Assembly (NCBI GenBank): GCA_001899255.1
Contig: MKVX01000002.1
Span: 1-64,000, forward strand
Direction of reading: 5' to 3'
Origin: Rhizobiales bacterium 62-47
GTDB taxonomy: Bacteria > Pseudomonadota > Alphaproteobacteria > Rhizobiales > Xanthobacteraceae
DNA: 64,000 nucleotides
Made by a program: the position numbers and the translations under genes. Each line of letters starts with the position of its first letter. The first letter of the stretch is position 1. This document shows positions 9,433-18,355 of the stretch, piece by piece. The notes under the pieces were generated by a model. That model was not told where the DNA came from and did not search any database. It saw only the letters and a list, made by a program, of their open reading frames with translations.

Positions 9433-10380
9433 TCAGGCCTCGCTCTTGTCTTGCCGGGCCTTATGCGCCGCCAGTGCGGCAAGGCGTTCGTTGCGCCGCT
9501 GGGTCAGTGCAGCGACGCGCTGCGGCGACGGCTGATGCGGCCACGCGCTGATGACATGATCGACATTGGGACTCTGATAGACTTCAGGGCCCGCCGCCGA
9601 CGCTGCCAGTTCCTTGTAAAAGCCGGTGTAGCGCGCGCAGTAGTCCGGAATGCCGCCCGGTGCATTCAATTCGATGGTCTCGAACGGCCCGAGGAACGAC
9701 CAGCGCAGGCCGAGGCCGTCCTTCACCGTATGATCGAGGTCTTCGGCCGAGATGTAGCCCTCGCCCACCAGTCGAAAGGCTTCCGCCAGCAACGCTCCCT
9801 GCAAGCGGTTGAGCACGAAGCCGTTGATCTCGCGAATGATGGTGACCGGCACTTGCCCAATCGCGCGATACACCTCGCGCGCACGCGCAATCGTCTGCGG
9901 TGAGGTCCACGGCGCGCCGCATAGCTCGACCAGCGGCACCAGATGCGGCGGATTGACCGGATGGCCGACCAGACAGCGCTCGCGCCCCGGCAGCTTCTCG
10001 GTGAAGCGCGACGCGACAATGGCGGAGGTCGACGATGCGAGAATGGCGTCGCGCGGCGCCAGGCGATCGAGCTCGGCAAAGATCGCAAGCTTGTCGTCGA
10101 TCTTCTCCGGCCCGTTCTCCTGCACGAAGGCCGCGTCGTGCACCGCTTCGGCCAAATTCGGCGAGACCGAAACGCGCGCCGCAGCGCCTTGCGGATCGTC
10201 GGCGAGGCCGTGGCGCGCCAAGGCCTGCAACTCGGCGAGAATACGCGCCGGTGCGGCATCGAGCGTCGGCGCATGCGGATCGGTGAGGCGGACACGCCAA
10301 CCGGCGCGGGCGAAAATCACCGCCCAGGCGCAGCCGATCAGGCCGCTTCCGACAATGGCTACACGTTGCTGATCCGACAT
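9433..10380 (-). CDS. 3-Hydroxyacyl-CoA dehydrogenase family protein, lambda-crystallin/gulonate-3-dehydrogenase type
   Basis: A 315-residue NAD-dependent dehydrogenase. The Rossmann motif is VAIVGSGLIGCAWA at 7-20, the catalytic His is in CLVGHPVNPPHLVPL, and NGFVLNRLQ follows. The C-terminal segment LRWSFLGPFETIELN is characteristic of the lambda-crystallin/L-gulonate and carnitine dehydrogenase branch rather than FadB-type enzymes. Members of this branch oxidise free 3-hydroxy acids as well as CoA esters. Pairing with a BKACE gene mirrors carnitine-type pathways in which the keto acid is then cleaved. In this cluster it may instead act on a ring-derived 3-hydroxy intermediate. Confidence 0.85.
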   Translation of the reverse strand: MSDQQRVAIVGSGLIGCAWAVIFARAGWRVRLTDPHAPTLDAAPARILAELQALARHGLADDPQGAAARVSVSPNLAEAVHDAAFVQENGPEKIDDKLAIFAELDRLAPRDAILASSTSAIVASRFTEKLPGRERCLVGHPVNPPHLVPLVELCGAPWTSPQTIARAREVYRAIGQVPVTIIREINGFVLNRLQGALLAEAFRLVGEGYISAEDLDHTVKDGLGLRWSFLGPFETIELNAPGGIPDYCARYTGFYKELAASAAGPEVYQSPNVDHVISAWPHQPSPQRVAALTQRRNERLAALAAHKARQDKSEA

Positions 10381-10458
10381 GAGTTCTATCCGCTTCAGTT
10401 TCTTGTTTTGGCGCGCCGTCCTGACGCGAACCGGTTTCCACTTCGCTCAAACAACGCC

Positions 10459-12978
10459 TTAGAGCCACAACACCTTGCGGCGCAGATCGAGATCGTCGCG
10501 CAACGCCCGCGACGGGCCGCGATGGATCACCCGGCCGCGCTCGAGCGCGACGGTGACATCGGACAAGGCCAGCGCCAGATCGAGATTGTGATCGACGATA
10601 ATAATGGCGATCTCCTTACGCAATCGGTCGAAGGTCTCGAACAATTGCTCGACCACCGCGGGCGCGAGGCCTTCGAACGGCTCGTCGAGCAACAGCACGC
10701 GCACGTCGCCGGACAACGCACGCGCCACGGCGACCATCTGCTGTTCGCCGCCGGAGAGATAATCCGCCGGACTATCGAGCCGTTCGCGAATGCGCGGGAA
10801 GTAATCGTAGACCCGCTCGCGCGTCCAGTGCACGCCATGTCCGGTCTGCCGCTTCAGCCCACCCAGTTCGAGATTCTGTTCGACGGTCATGCCGGCGAAC
10901 AGGCCGCGCCCCTGCGGCACATAGCCGATGCCAAGCCGCGCGCACTGCGCCGACGGCAGCCCGGCGATGTCGTGACCGGCGAGCCGGATCGACCCGTTGC
11001 TTGCCGGCGCGATGCCGATCAGCGTTTTCAGCAAGGTCGATTTGCCGGCGCCGTTGCGCCCCAGCAGCGCGACGATCTCGTTCTCATGCAAGGTGAAATC
11101 GACATCGTTGAGGATGTGGCTCTTGCCGTAGAACGTGTTGACGCCGCTGACTTCAAGCAACGCGTTGGCGCTCGCGGCGGTCTCGCGCGGCCGCGCGGCG
11201 ACGGCGCTGGTGCCGGAGCCGATATAGACTTCCTGCACCTTGGGACTGCTGCGCGCATCCTCCACCGTGCCGTCGAGCAGTACGCGGCCTTCATTCATCA
11301 CCGTGACATGATCGGCCAGCTGGAACACGCGATCAATGTCATGCTCGACCAGCAACACCGGCACATCGGCCGAGATACGCTTGATGATCGCACCGATGCG
11401 CTCGCGTTCCGCCGCAGCGAGACCGGCGAGCGGTTCGTCGAGCAGCAGGATGCGCGGCGCGGTCGCCAGCGCCACGCCCATGTCCAGCAGCCGCTGTCCG
11501 CCATAGGACAACGCACCGGCCTCGGCGCGCTCGATACCGGCCAGACCGAGATAGCGGATGATGGCGTCGGTTTCGCGATTGATCGCTTCGATCGACAGCG
11601 CCGGCGTGAACGGATTGAAGCGGCTGGGATGCCGCCCCTGCACCGCAAGTCGAATATTCTCGCCGACACTCAGGGTCGGAAACAGATTGGTGATCTGGAA
11701 CGACCGGCCGATGCCGGCGGCAGCAATGGCTTCCGGCGTATGCCCGGCAATCGATTCGCCGAGCAGCGTCACCGCGCCATCGTCGGGCGGATACATGCCG
11801 GACAATAGATTGAACGCCGTGGTTTTGCCCGCGCCGTTGGGGCCGATCAGCGCATGCAGCGTTCGATCCGCAATCGAGATATCGACGCCTTGCACGGCCT
11901 TGATGCCGCCGAAGCTCTTGACGATCTGCCGCGCCGCCAGCACCGGCCCGGCAACATGACTCGCGGGACGCAGGAATTCCGGCAGCGGTAGCGCCTCGAC
12001 CTTGCGCGCGGCCATCGCCGCATCCTCGACGACCTTCTTGCGGAACGGCGCCAGCAGCCGCTCGCCGACGCCGACCAGTCCGGTCGGCGAGAACACCACG
12101 AAGCCGACGAAGATCAGGCCGAGCCAGAACAGCCAGTTCTCGGTGTAGATGCTAAGGAATTCGCGGAACAGCACGTAGAACAGCGCGCCGATCGCCGGAC
12201 CGAGGAAACTGCGCATGCCGCCGATCACCACCATCGCCAGCAGTTCGCCGGAGAACTGGACCGAGATCGGATCGGCCGAGGTCATGCGGTTCTTGTAGAG
12301 CAGCAGGATGCCGGCGAGACCGGTCAGCGCCGCCGAGAGCACGAAGGCCGCCAGCTTGTAACGCGCCACCGGATAACCGAGGAAGCGCGCGCGCTGATCG
12401 TTCTCGCGGATCGCCACCAACACGGTGCCGACCGTCGAATTGTGGAAGCGCCAGAGCAGCACCAGCATCGCGAACGCGATCATCGCGACGAACCAGTAAT
12501 ACGACGTCGACGAATCCAGATCGAAGCCGAGAATCACCGGCCGCGTGATGCCGCCGAGACCGTTCTCGCCACCGGTCAGATCGGTCCAGCGGAACGACAC
12601 CACATAGAGCATCGCCGCCAGTGCCAGCGTCAGCAATGCGAAGTAAACACCGCGCCGGCGCAGGAACAGGTAACCGAACGGCGCCGCCAGCAGCGCCACC
12701 ACCAGCACGCCGCCCAGCATCGGGCCGAAGAACGAGCCCGGCATCCAGTTGCGTTGAATGAGCGCCGCCGCATAGGCCGCGAGTCCGAACCACGCGCCAT
12801 GGCCGAACGACACCAGCCCGGTGTGCCCCACCAGAATGTTCAACGCCATGCAGGCCAGCGCGAACACCACCACCTCGGTCGCCGACGTCATGGTGAGACC
12901 GAGCGCCAGCAGCACCGGCGGCAACACCAGCAGACCAATGGCCGCGATCACTAACGGTATGGGAAAGCGTTGCGACAT
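10459..12978 (-). CDS. Fused branched-chain amino acid ABC transporter: LivM permease + LivG ATPase + LivF ATPase
   Basis: An 839-residue, three-part fusion. Residues 1 to about 320 are a LivM-type permease with many hydrophobic helices and the GHTGLVSFGHGAWFG signature. A linker leads to a LivG-type ATPase at about 345-595 (Walker A GPNGAGKT near 378, LLLDEPLAGL, and LSYGGQRLL). A LivF-type ATPase occupies about 610-839 (Walker A GRNGAGKS near 640, LSGGEQQM, LLLDEPFEGL). These are normally three genes. With the separate LivH and binding protein it forms an inner-membrane importer. Its location suggests uptake of an aromatic acid rather than an amino acid. Confidence 0.92.
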   Translation of the reverse strand: MSQRFPIPLVIAAIGLLVLPPVLLALGLTMTSATEVVVFALACMALNILVGHTGLVSFGHGAWFGLAAYAAALIQRNWMPGSFFGPMLGGVLVVALLAAPFGYLFLRRRGVYFALLTLALAAMLYVVSFRWTDLTGGENGLGGITRPVILGFDLDSSTSYYWFVAMIAFAMLVLLWRFHNSTVGTVLVAIRENDQRARFLGYPVARYKLAAFVLSAALTGLAGILLLYKNRMTSADPISVQFSGELLAMVVIGGMRSFLGPAIGALFYVLFREFLSIYTENWLFWLGLIFVGFVVFSPTGLVGVGERLLAPFRKKVVEDAAMAARKVEALPLPEFLRPASHVAGPVLAARQIVKSFGGIKAVQGVDISIADRTLHALIGPNGAGKTTAFNLLSGMYPPDDGAVTLLGESIAGHTPEAIAAAGIGRSFQITNLFPTLSVGENIRLAVQGRHPSRFNPFTPALSIEAINRETDAIIRYLGLAGIERAEAGALSYGGQRLLDMGVALATAPRILLLDEPLAGLAAAERERIGAIIKRISADVPVLLVEHDIDRVFQLADHVTVMNEGRVLLDGTVEDARSSPKVQEVYIGSGTSAVAARPRETAASANALLEVSGVNTFYGKSHILNDVDFTLHENEIVALLGRNGAGKSTLLKTLIGIAPASNGSIRLAGHDIAGLPSAQCARLGIGYVPQGRGLFAGMTVEQNLELGGLKRQTGHGVHWTRERVYDYFPRIRERLDSPADYLSGGEQQMVAVARALSGDVRVLLLDEPFEGLAPAVVEQLFETFDRLRKEIAIIIVDHNLDLALALSDVTVALERGRVIHRGPSRALRDDLDLRRKVLWL

Positions 12979-12982
12979 GGGT

Positions 12983-13861
12983 CTATTGCTCCAGCCGCGT
13001 GATGCGCTCGCCGAACAGGCCGCGCGGACGGAACAGCAGCACCAGCAGCATCAGCATGTAGATCGCCGCCGTCGAGGCGGCGGAATAGCCGATGCCGACC
13101 ATGATGCCTTTGACGAGGCCGACCAGCAGCGCCGCAACGACAACGCCCCAGAACGAGCCGAGACCGCCGATCACCACGACGACGAATGCCGGCGTGATGA
13201 TCTCGTTACCCATTGCCGGATGCACCGCATAGATCGGCGCCAGCAGCACGCCGGCAAGACCGGCGAGGCCGATGCCCAGCCCCGCGACCGCCACCATGTA
13301 GGGCTGCAACGAGATGCCGAGCGCGCCGACCATGTCGGGGTTCTGCACACCGGCCCGCACCACGCGGCCGAACGGCGTCTTCTGCAACAAGAACCACAGC
13401 CCGGCGACACACGCCACCGCGATGCCGATCAGCACGACGCGATAGAACGAATAGATGAGGTTGCCAATCACCACCTGCCCGCGCAACGCCTGCGGGATCG
13501 AATAGGACAGCGGCGGCGCACCGAAGATCATGCGCAACGCCTGCTCCGCCACCATGGCGAGACCGAAGGTCAACAACAGCGACAGAATCGGGTCCGAGCG
13601 ATAGAAACGGCGAAAGAACAGCCGCTCGACGACGATGCCGAGCAGCGCCACCAGCACCGGCGACAGTACCAGCGCGCCGCCGAAGCCGAGATATGGCGAA
13701 ATCACCAGGGTCAGATACGCACCGATGGCGAAGAACGCGCCATGCGCCAGATTGACGATGCCGCCGAGCGAGAAGATCAGCGACAGGCCAAGCGCAATCA
13801 GCAGATAATAAATGCCGTCGAGCAGGCCATTGAGGATCTGCTGAACCAGAAGCATGGACAC
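12983..13861 (-). CDS. Branched-chain amino acid-type ABC transporter permease, LivH family
   Basis: A 292-residue inner-membrane protein with about eight hydrophobic helices. It begins LVQQILNGLLDGIYYLLIAL and has the family signature GGIVNLAHGAFFAIGAY near residues 33-49. It pairs with the LivM part of the fusion 4 bp downstream to form the translocation pore. The close spacing argues for one transcript. Length and sequence are standard; only the substrate is uncertain. Confidence 0.92.
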   Translation of the reverse strand: MSMLLVQQILNGLLDGIYYLLIALGLSLIFSLGGIVNLAHGAFFAIGAYLTLVISPYLGFGGALVLSPVLVALLGIVVERLFFRRFYRSDPILSLLLTFGLAMVAEQALRMIFGAPPLSYSIPQALRGQVVIGNLIYSFYRVVLIGIAVACVAGLWFLLQKTPFGRVVRAGVQNPDMVGALGISLQPYMVAVAGLGIGLAGLAGVLLAPIYAVHPAMGNEIITPAFVVVVIGGLGSFWGVVVAALLVGLVKGIMVGIGYSAASTAAIYMLMLLVLLFRPRGLFGERITRLEQ

Positions 13862-13964
13862 GACGCCGACCTCGCTGTCGGGGAGATGACGGACGCGCCG
13901 GAGACGGCGCGGGACGTGAAGGCAAATGAGCGGCGAACGGACCGGAATGGATCGTCAACTTCAC

Positions 13965-14048
13965 CGTCATTGCGAGGAGCGTTAGCGACGAAGCAATCCA
14001 GTTCTGTCTTGTAGCCTTCTGGATTGCTTCGCTGCGCTCGCAATGACG
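13965..14048. repeat. REP-like palindromic repeat, second copy of the CGTCATTGCG family
   Basis: This inverted repeat begins CGTCATTGCGAGGAGCG and ends CGCTCGCAATGACG, with inner arms GCGACGAAGCAATCCAG and CTGGATTGCTTCGC. The sequence GTTAGCGACGAAGCAATCC is shared with the copy at 4547-4625. It lies between the binding-protein gene and livH, both on the minus strand, so in mRNA it could form a long hairpin that sets different expression of binding protein and membrane parts. Confidence 0.85.
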
Positions 14049-14064
14049 GGACTCCAGCGCCGTT

Positions 14065-14111
14065 CAGCCCCTCCCTCCCCTCCCCGCAAGCGGGGGAGGG
14101 TTAGGGTGAGT
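14065..14111. repeat. C-rich/G-rich inverted repeat (CCCTCCCC...GGGGAGGG family)
   Basis: CCTCCCCTCCCCG, a CAAG loop and CGGGGGAGGGTTAGGGTGAG form a hairpin beside the REP-like element. A related CTCACCCCAACCCTCTCC element occurs at about 50318-50361. Elements of this type are common intergenic repeats in Bradyrhizobiaceae. On the minus strand it lies immediately after the stop of the substrate-binding protein gene, where it could act as a transcript-end hairpin. Confidence 0.6.
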
Positions 14112-14118
14112 ATCCCGA

Positions 14119-15375
14119 TCAGGTCGGGAAGGTGCAGCTGTTTTCTTCCTTGGTCGCGGCGATGATCTCGAGGTCCTCGTTGGGACCGGGGACCGGCCCG
14201 CTCGAGGTGAAGATGTCCCACTGGTTCTTGATCTTGTCCGCCGGCAATGCCGTGATGGTGTACATCTCGTGCATCAGCTGATGATCCGAGGCACGGAAGT
14301 AGCCCTGCCGGGTCTTCAGCACATCGAACTTCGCGCCCTTCTCGAAATGCTCGATGATCTTCGGCGACTCGGCGGACTTCAGTTCGTTGATCGACTGCGC
14401 CACGATCTTGGTGGCGATGTAGTCGCCCCACGCCTGATTTTCCGGCGGCTTGCCATACTTCTTGGTGAACGCCGCGACGAAGGCCTTGGTGCCGGGCGTC
14501 TCGATCAGATGATGCCAGACCACCGGCCAGGTGCCGACGAAATTGCCCTTGCCTGCGGCCCATGCCAGCGCGGTATCGAAGCCGAAACCGCCGACGGGAT
14601 AGGTCAAACCGAATTCGGCATATTGCTTGAGGAAGTTGGTGATCTGGTTGCCGGCCAAATTGATCACCACCAGGTCCGGCTTGGAATCGCGGATCTTCAG
14701 CAGATAGGCCGAGAAGTCCGCCGCATCGGTCGGCACCAGATCGTCGCCGGCGAACTGTCCGCCGTTGGCTTCCATGAAGCGCTTGGCGACGCGCAGCAGA
14801 TCGTGACCGAAGGCATAGTCCGCCGTCAGCGAGTACCACTTCTTGCCTTTCACCAGTCCGTCCTTGAGGAACGACCGGCCGGCGGTCTTGACGTACATCG
14901 AGTTCTGCGACTCGACATGGAACATGTAGCGCTTGCAATCGCTGCCGCGCAGCGCGTCGGAATTGCCGCCGGTGTTGATGAACAGCGTCTTGTTGCGTTG
15001 CGCCACTTGCGCGATGGTCAGACACGACGCGGACGAAATCTCGCCGATGATGCAGGCGACCTTGTCGCGCTCGATCATGCGTTCGGCCTTGGTCGATGCG
15101 GTCTGCGGATTGACCGAGTCTTCCTTCAGCAACTCGACCTTGCGGCCCATCATGCCGCCGGAGGCATTGATTTCCTCGACGGCGAGTTCGACCGCCATCA
15201 CGGCGTATTCGCCGAGCGGGCCGAGAAAGCCGGTGCGCGGCGTCAGGTGGCCGATGCGGATGACCTCGGCAGTTTGCGCGCGCAGGATCGACGGCGCGGA
15301 CAGTCCCGAGACCAAAGCAAGGCCACCGGCGGTTTTCAGCAAGCCACGGCGGGTGAAGTGATGTTCATCGGACAT
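14119..15375 (-). CDS. Periplasmic substrate-binding protein of a LivK/Peripla_BP_6-type ABC transporter
   Basis: 418 residues. It begins with a twin-arginine-like signal (RRGLLKTAGGLALVSG) and an AxA-like site near APSILRAQ. The mature part starts VIRIGHLTPRTGFLGPLGEY, as in LivK/AmiC-type binding proteins. It would capture the substrate in the periplasm for the LivH and LivM-LivG-LivF parts encoded downstream. Relatives of this subfamily often bind aromatic acids or urea-like compounds rather than leucine. The divergent GntR gene and a palindromic operator candidate lie just upstream. Confidence 0.88.
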   Translation of the reverse strand: MSDEHHFTRRGLLKTAGGLALVSGLSAPSILRAQTAEVIRIGHLTPRTGFLGPLGEYAVMAVELAVEEINASGGMMGRKVELLKEDSVNPQTASTKAERMIERDKVACIIGEISSASCLTIAQVAQRNKTLFINTGGNSDALRGSDCKRYMFHVESQNSMYVKTAGRSFLKDGLVKGKKWYSLTADYAFGHDLLRVAKRFMEANGGQFAGDDLVPTDAADFSAYLLKIRDSKPDLVVINLAGNQITNFLKQYAEFGLTYPVGGFGFDTALAWAAGKGNFVGTWPVVWHHLIETPGTKAFVAAFTKKYGKPPENQAWGDYIATKIVAQSINELKSAESPKIIEHFEKGAKFDVLKTRQGYFRASDHQLMHEMYTITALPADKIKNQWDIFTSSGPVPGPNEDLEIIAATKEENSCTFPT

Positions 15376-15474
15376 TGGAATGCGTCTCCCTGGCGACCGC
15401 GCAGCGCGGTGTGAATCCTCTCCGCGGCAAGCGCCCCGCTTCTCTCAAGGAAAGCTATCGGCGCTTGTCGTGAT

Positions 15475-15486
15475 CTGTGATCACAG
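15475..15486. promoter_or_regulatory. Palindromic operator candidate CTGTGATCACAG
   Basis: A perfect 12-bp palindrome, CTGTGATCACAG, lies in the 182-bp spacer between the binding-protein gene and the GntR-family gene. FCD-type GntR regulators bind short inverted repeats of this form near their own promoters. It sits about 72 bp before the gntR start and about 100 bp before the binding-protein start, so one site could control both. No other perfect palindrome of that size was seen in the spacer. Confidence 0.5.
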
Positions 15487-15557
15487 CTATGTTGGCAAAA
15501 CTTGCTTAGCTTGTCGAGTCCCGTTAGCCCTTGCGTTCATCCCATGCGGAGTTCGCC

Positions 15558-16256
15558 GTGAATCCATCTGCTGCGCTCACTGCGGTCGAACCGCTCGACC
15601 GGTTGACTCTTGGCGAGCGCGCTTACGCACAACTGGCGGACCTGTTGATGTCCGGGCGGCTGGCGCCGGGCGAGAAACTGTCGTTGCGCACCGCCGCGGA
15701 AGTGCTCGGCGTCTCGATCATGCCGGTGCGCGAGGCGGTATCGCGGCTGGTTGCCGACAAAGCCTTGGAGGTTGCGCCCAACCGCGCGGTGCGTGTGCCA
15801 ATCATGTCGGCCGCACAGTTCCGCGATCTGACCGCGACGCGCATCATCATCGAGGGACACGCCGCCGCCCTCGCCGCGGAATTGCGGCGCGACAGCGATA
15901 TTCCGGCAATGGCGGCGGCCGAAGCTGCGATGCGGCTGGAGAGCACCAAGCGCAAGCCGGACCTGGTGCGCGCGGTGGAGGTCAACAAGGCGCTGCATTT
16001 CGCCATTTACGAGGCCGCGCAATCGCCGACACTGCTCGCCATCATTCGCGCGCTGTGGTTGAAGGCCGGCCCGGTCATCAATCTCGATCTGCGCGGCAAC
16101 CCCGAGCGCATTCACACCGGCGGTGCCGTGCGTTTTCATGCCGACGTGCTGAAAGCCGTCGTCAAGCGCGACGCCGACAAAGCGCGCGCAAGCATCGCCG
16201 CCGACATCAGGAGCGCCGCCGATTTCATCCTCTCGCACGGCAATCTGCCGGAGTAA
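15558..16256 (+). CDS. GntR-family (FCD subfamily) transcriptional regulator
   Basis: 232 residues from a GTG start that has GGAG 8 nt upstream; a TTG at 15531 would add nine residues but lacks a clear ribosome site. The N-terminal winged helix carries the recognition segment TAAEVLGVSIMPVREAVSRL. The C-terminal all-helical FCD domain has conserved His residues for metal binding (FHADVLKAV region). FCD regulators usually respond to organic acids. It is divergent from the transporter operon and upstream of an SDR gene, so it probably controls uptake and part of the catabolic set. Confidence 0.88.
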   Translation: MNPSAALTAVEPLDRLTLGERAYAQLADLLMSGRLAPGEKLSLRTAAEVLGVSIMPVREAVSRLVADKALEVAPNRAVRVPIMSAAQFRDLTATRIIIEGHAAALAAELRRDSDIPAMAAAEAAMRLESTKRKPDLVRAVEVNKALHFAIYEAAQSPTLLAIIRALWLKAGPVINLDLRGNPERIHTGGAVRFHADVLKAVVKRDADKARASIAADIRSAADFILSHGNLPE

Positions 16257-16277
16257 TTCGCAATCCTTGGAGTTCGC

Positions 16278-17054
16278 ATGGATCTCGATATCAAAGGCTT
16301 GCGTGTGCTGGTCACGGCAGGCGCCAACGGCATCGGACTGGCTGTCGCGCGCGCATTCGTGGGTGAAGGCGCGCGCGTCCACATCTGCGACGTCGATGAC
16401 GCGGCGCTGACCGCGTTGCGCCAATCCGATCCGGCGCTGACTTCCAGCCATTGCGACGTGTCGGATCGTGCATCCGTCAGCACCCTGTTCGACGATGCCA
16501 CGCGCGCACTCGGCGGACTCGACGTTCTGGTCAACAACGCGGGCGTCGCCGGACCGACGGCGAAGGTCGAGGACATGCATCCCGACGACTGGGATCGTTG
16601 CGTCAATATTTGCCTCACCGGTCAATTCAATTGCACGCGGCTCGCGGTGCCGCTGCTGCGCCAGAGCCGCAATGCCTCGATCGTCAACATCTCGTCGGCG
16701 GCCGGGCGATTGGGTTTCGCCATGCGCACGCCCTATGCGGCGGCGAAATGGGGCGTGATCGGCTTCACCAAGTCGCTGTCGATCGAACTCGGCCCGGACA
16801 ACATCCGCGTCAACGCCATCCTGCCGGGTCTGGTCGCCGGCGACCGGCAGCGCCGCGTGCTCGAAGCCAAGGCGCAGCAACGCGGCATCTCCTATGCCGA
16901 GATGGAAAAGATCGCCTTCTCCTACACCTCCATCAAGGACTACGTGACGCCGCAGCAACTCGCCGATCAGATTCTGTTCATGTGCAGCCCGCGCGGCCGC
17001 ACCATTTCCGGGCAAGCCATTTCGATCTGCGGCGATACCGGCATGCTGGGCTAA
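16278..17054 (+). CDS. Short-chain dehydrogenase/reductase
   Basis: A 258-residue classical SDR. The cofactor motif TAGANGIG is at about residues 13-20, NNAG near 87, and the catalytic Ser and YxxxK are in NISSAA and PYAAAK near 140 and 154. An acidic residue after beta-2 (CDVDD) suggests NAD rather than NADP. It starts 21 bp after the GntR gene on the same strand and is probably co-transcribed. It may oxidise a hydroxylated alicyclic intermediate of the aromatic pathway; the exact substrate cannot be predicted. Confidence 0.85.
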   Translation: MDLDIKGLRVLVTAGANGIGLAVARAFVGEGARVHICDVDDAALTALRQSDPALTSSHCDVSDRASVSTLFDDATRALGGLDVLVNNAGVAGPTAKVEDMHPDDWDRCVNICLTGQFNCTRLAVPLLRQSRNASIVNISSAAGRLGFAMRTPYAAAKWGVIGFTKSLSIELGPDNIRVNAILPGLVAGDRQRRVLEAKAQQRGISYAEMEKIAFSYTSIKDYVTPQQLADQILFMCSPRGRTISGQAISICGDTGMLG

Positions 17055-17226
17055 CCGGCTCGCGAGACAATCTGCCGCTGCACCGGCTCACGCCGAACCG
17101 CTGTGGCATTTGCATCGGCGCGCCGATCCGTCGTATGATTTCGGCTCTGCTGTCACTCTCCGCCTTGCGCAGCGCGCGATTGTCCGGTGAGCCTGCCGCG
17201 GCGCGGCGCGACCAGGGAAATCGACA

Positions 17227-18276
17227 ATGAATGCCCCGATTGTTCGGCTGACGAGTCTCGCCCATGGCGGCGGTTGCGGCTGCAAGCTCTCGCCTTCCGT
17301 GCTGCAGGATCTGCTGGCCAACCAGCCGGCCGCCGCGCCGTTTCGCCAGTTGCTGGTCGGCGTCGAGACCGGCGACGACGCCGCGGTCTGGCAGGTCGAC
17401 GACTCGACCTGCATCGTCGCCACCACCGATTTCTTCATGCCGGTGGTCGATGACCCCTACGATTTCGGCCGCATCGCCGCCACCAACGCCATCTCCGACG
17501 TCTACGCCATGGGTGCCAAGCCGATCATGGCGCTGGCGATCCTCGGCATGCCGCTGACCAAGATTTCGGTCGACGACGTCCGCAAGATCATCGAAGGCGG
17601 CACCTCGGTCTGCAGCACCGCCGGCATTCCGGTCGCGGGTGGTCATTCCATCGACGCGCCGGAGCCGATCTATGGCCTTGCCGTGATCGGCATCTGCCGT
17701 CCGGAACAGGTGCGCCGCAACGCCGACGCCAAGGCCGGCGACGCGCTGATCCTGACCAAGGCGATCGGCGTCGGTGTCTACTCCGCGGCGATCAAGAAAG
17801 GCGAACTGTCCGGCGAAGGCTATGCCGAGATGGTCGCCTCGACGACACAGCTCAATCGCATCGGCGGCGAACTCTCCGGCGACAGTTCAGTGCACGCCAT
17901 CACCGACGTCACCGGTTTCGGCCTGCTCGGTCACGCGCTGGAAATGGCGCGCGGCTCGGGCCTGACGGTGACGATCAACGCGGCCGACGTGCCGTTGTTC
18001 ACTCAGGCCGCGCAACTGGCGCAGAACGGCCACGTCACCGGCGCCTCGACGCGCAACTGGTCGAGCTACGGCGGCGCCGTCGAACTGCCCGACGGCCTGC
18101 CGGACTGGCAGCGCAATCTGCTGGTCGATCCGCAGACCTCGGGTGGCCTCCTGATCTCCTGCGCCGCCGACAAGGCCGCCGCCATCCTCGACACCGTCAA
18201 GCGTGCCGGCTACGCCTCGGCGCGCATCGTCGGGCATACCGAAGCTGGACCGCCGCGCGTCCGCGTCAAGGCGTGA
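17227..18276 (+). CDS. selD: Selenide, water dikinase
   Basis: A 349-residue SelD that makes selenophosphate from selenide and ATP, the selenium donor for SelA. The N-terminal loop [11 protein letters not shown] (residues 13-23) holds the reactive Cys and the essential Lys seen in E. coli SelD. This is the cysteine, not the selenocysteine, form. The metal-binding acidic segment [12 protein letters not shown] and [14 protein letters not shown] follow. The start is supported by AGGGA about 9 nt upstream. It faces the minus-strand fdo-sel operon, with which it must work, but has its own promoter region after the SDR gene. Confidence 0.95.
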   Translation: MNAPIVRLTSLAHGGGCGCKLSPSVLQDLLANQPAAAPFRQLLVGVETGDDAAVWQVDDSTCIVATTDFFMPVVDDPYDFGRIAATNAISDVYAMGAKPIMALAILGMPLTKISVDDVRKIIEGGTSVCSTAGIPVAGGHSIDAPEPIYGLAVIGICRPEQVRRNADAKAGDALILTKAIGVGVYSAAIKKGELSGEGYAEMVASTTQLNRIGGELSGDSSVHAITDVTGFGLLGHALEMARGSGLTVTINAADVPLFTQAAQLAQNGHVTGASTRNWSSYGGAVELPDGLPDWQRNLLVDPQTSGGLLISCAADKAAAILDTVKRAGYASARIVGHTEAGPPRVRVKA

Positions 18277-18355
18277 TCGATCGGCTCGATACACGCGTGA
18301 AAATGGTCCAAGCGAACTGAATCATTTTCGAGTTGAGGGAAATCGCCCCACCTTT

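Noticed and set aside
9943..11808. 621-residue plus-strand frame opposite the transporter fusion
   Set aside because: It is the mirror of well-supported minus-strand coding sequence in GC-rich DNA, has no recognisable domain, and is rich in Arg, His and Gln as such shadows are.
15537..17015. 492-residue minus-strand frame across the GntR and SDR genes
   Set aside because: It spans two clear plus-strand genes and the spacer between them, and shows no motif of its own.
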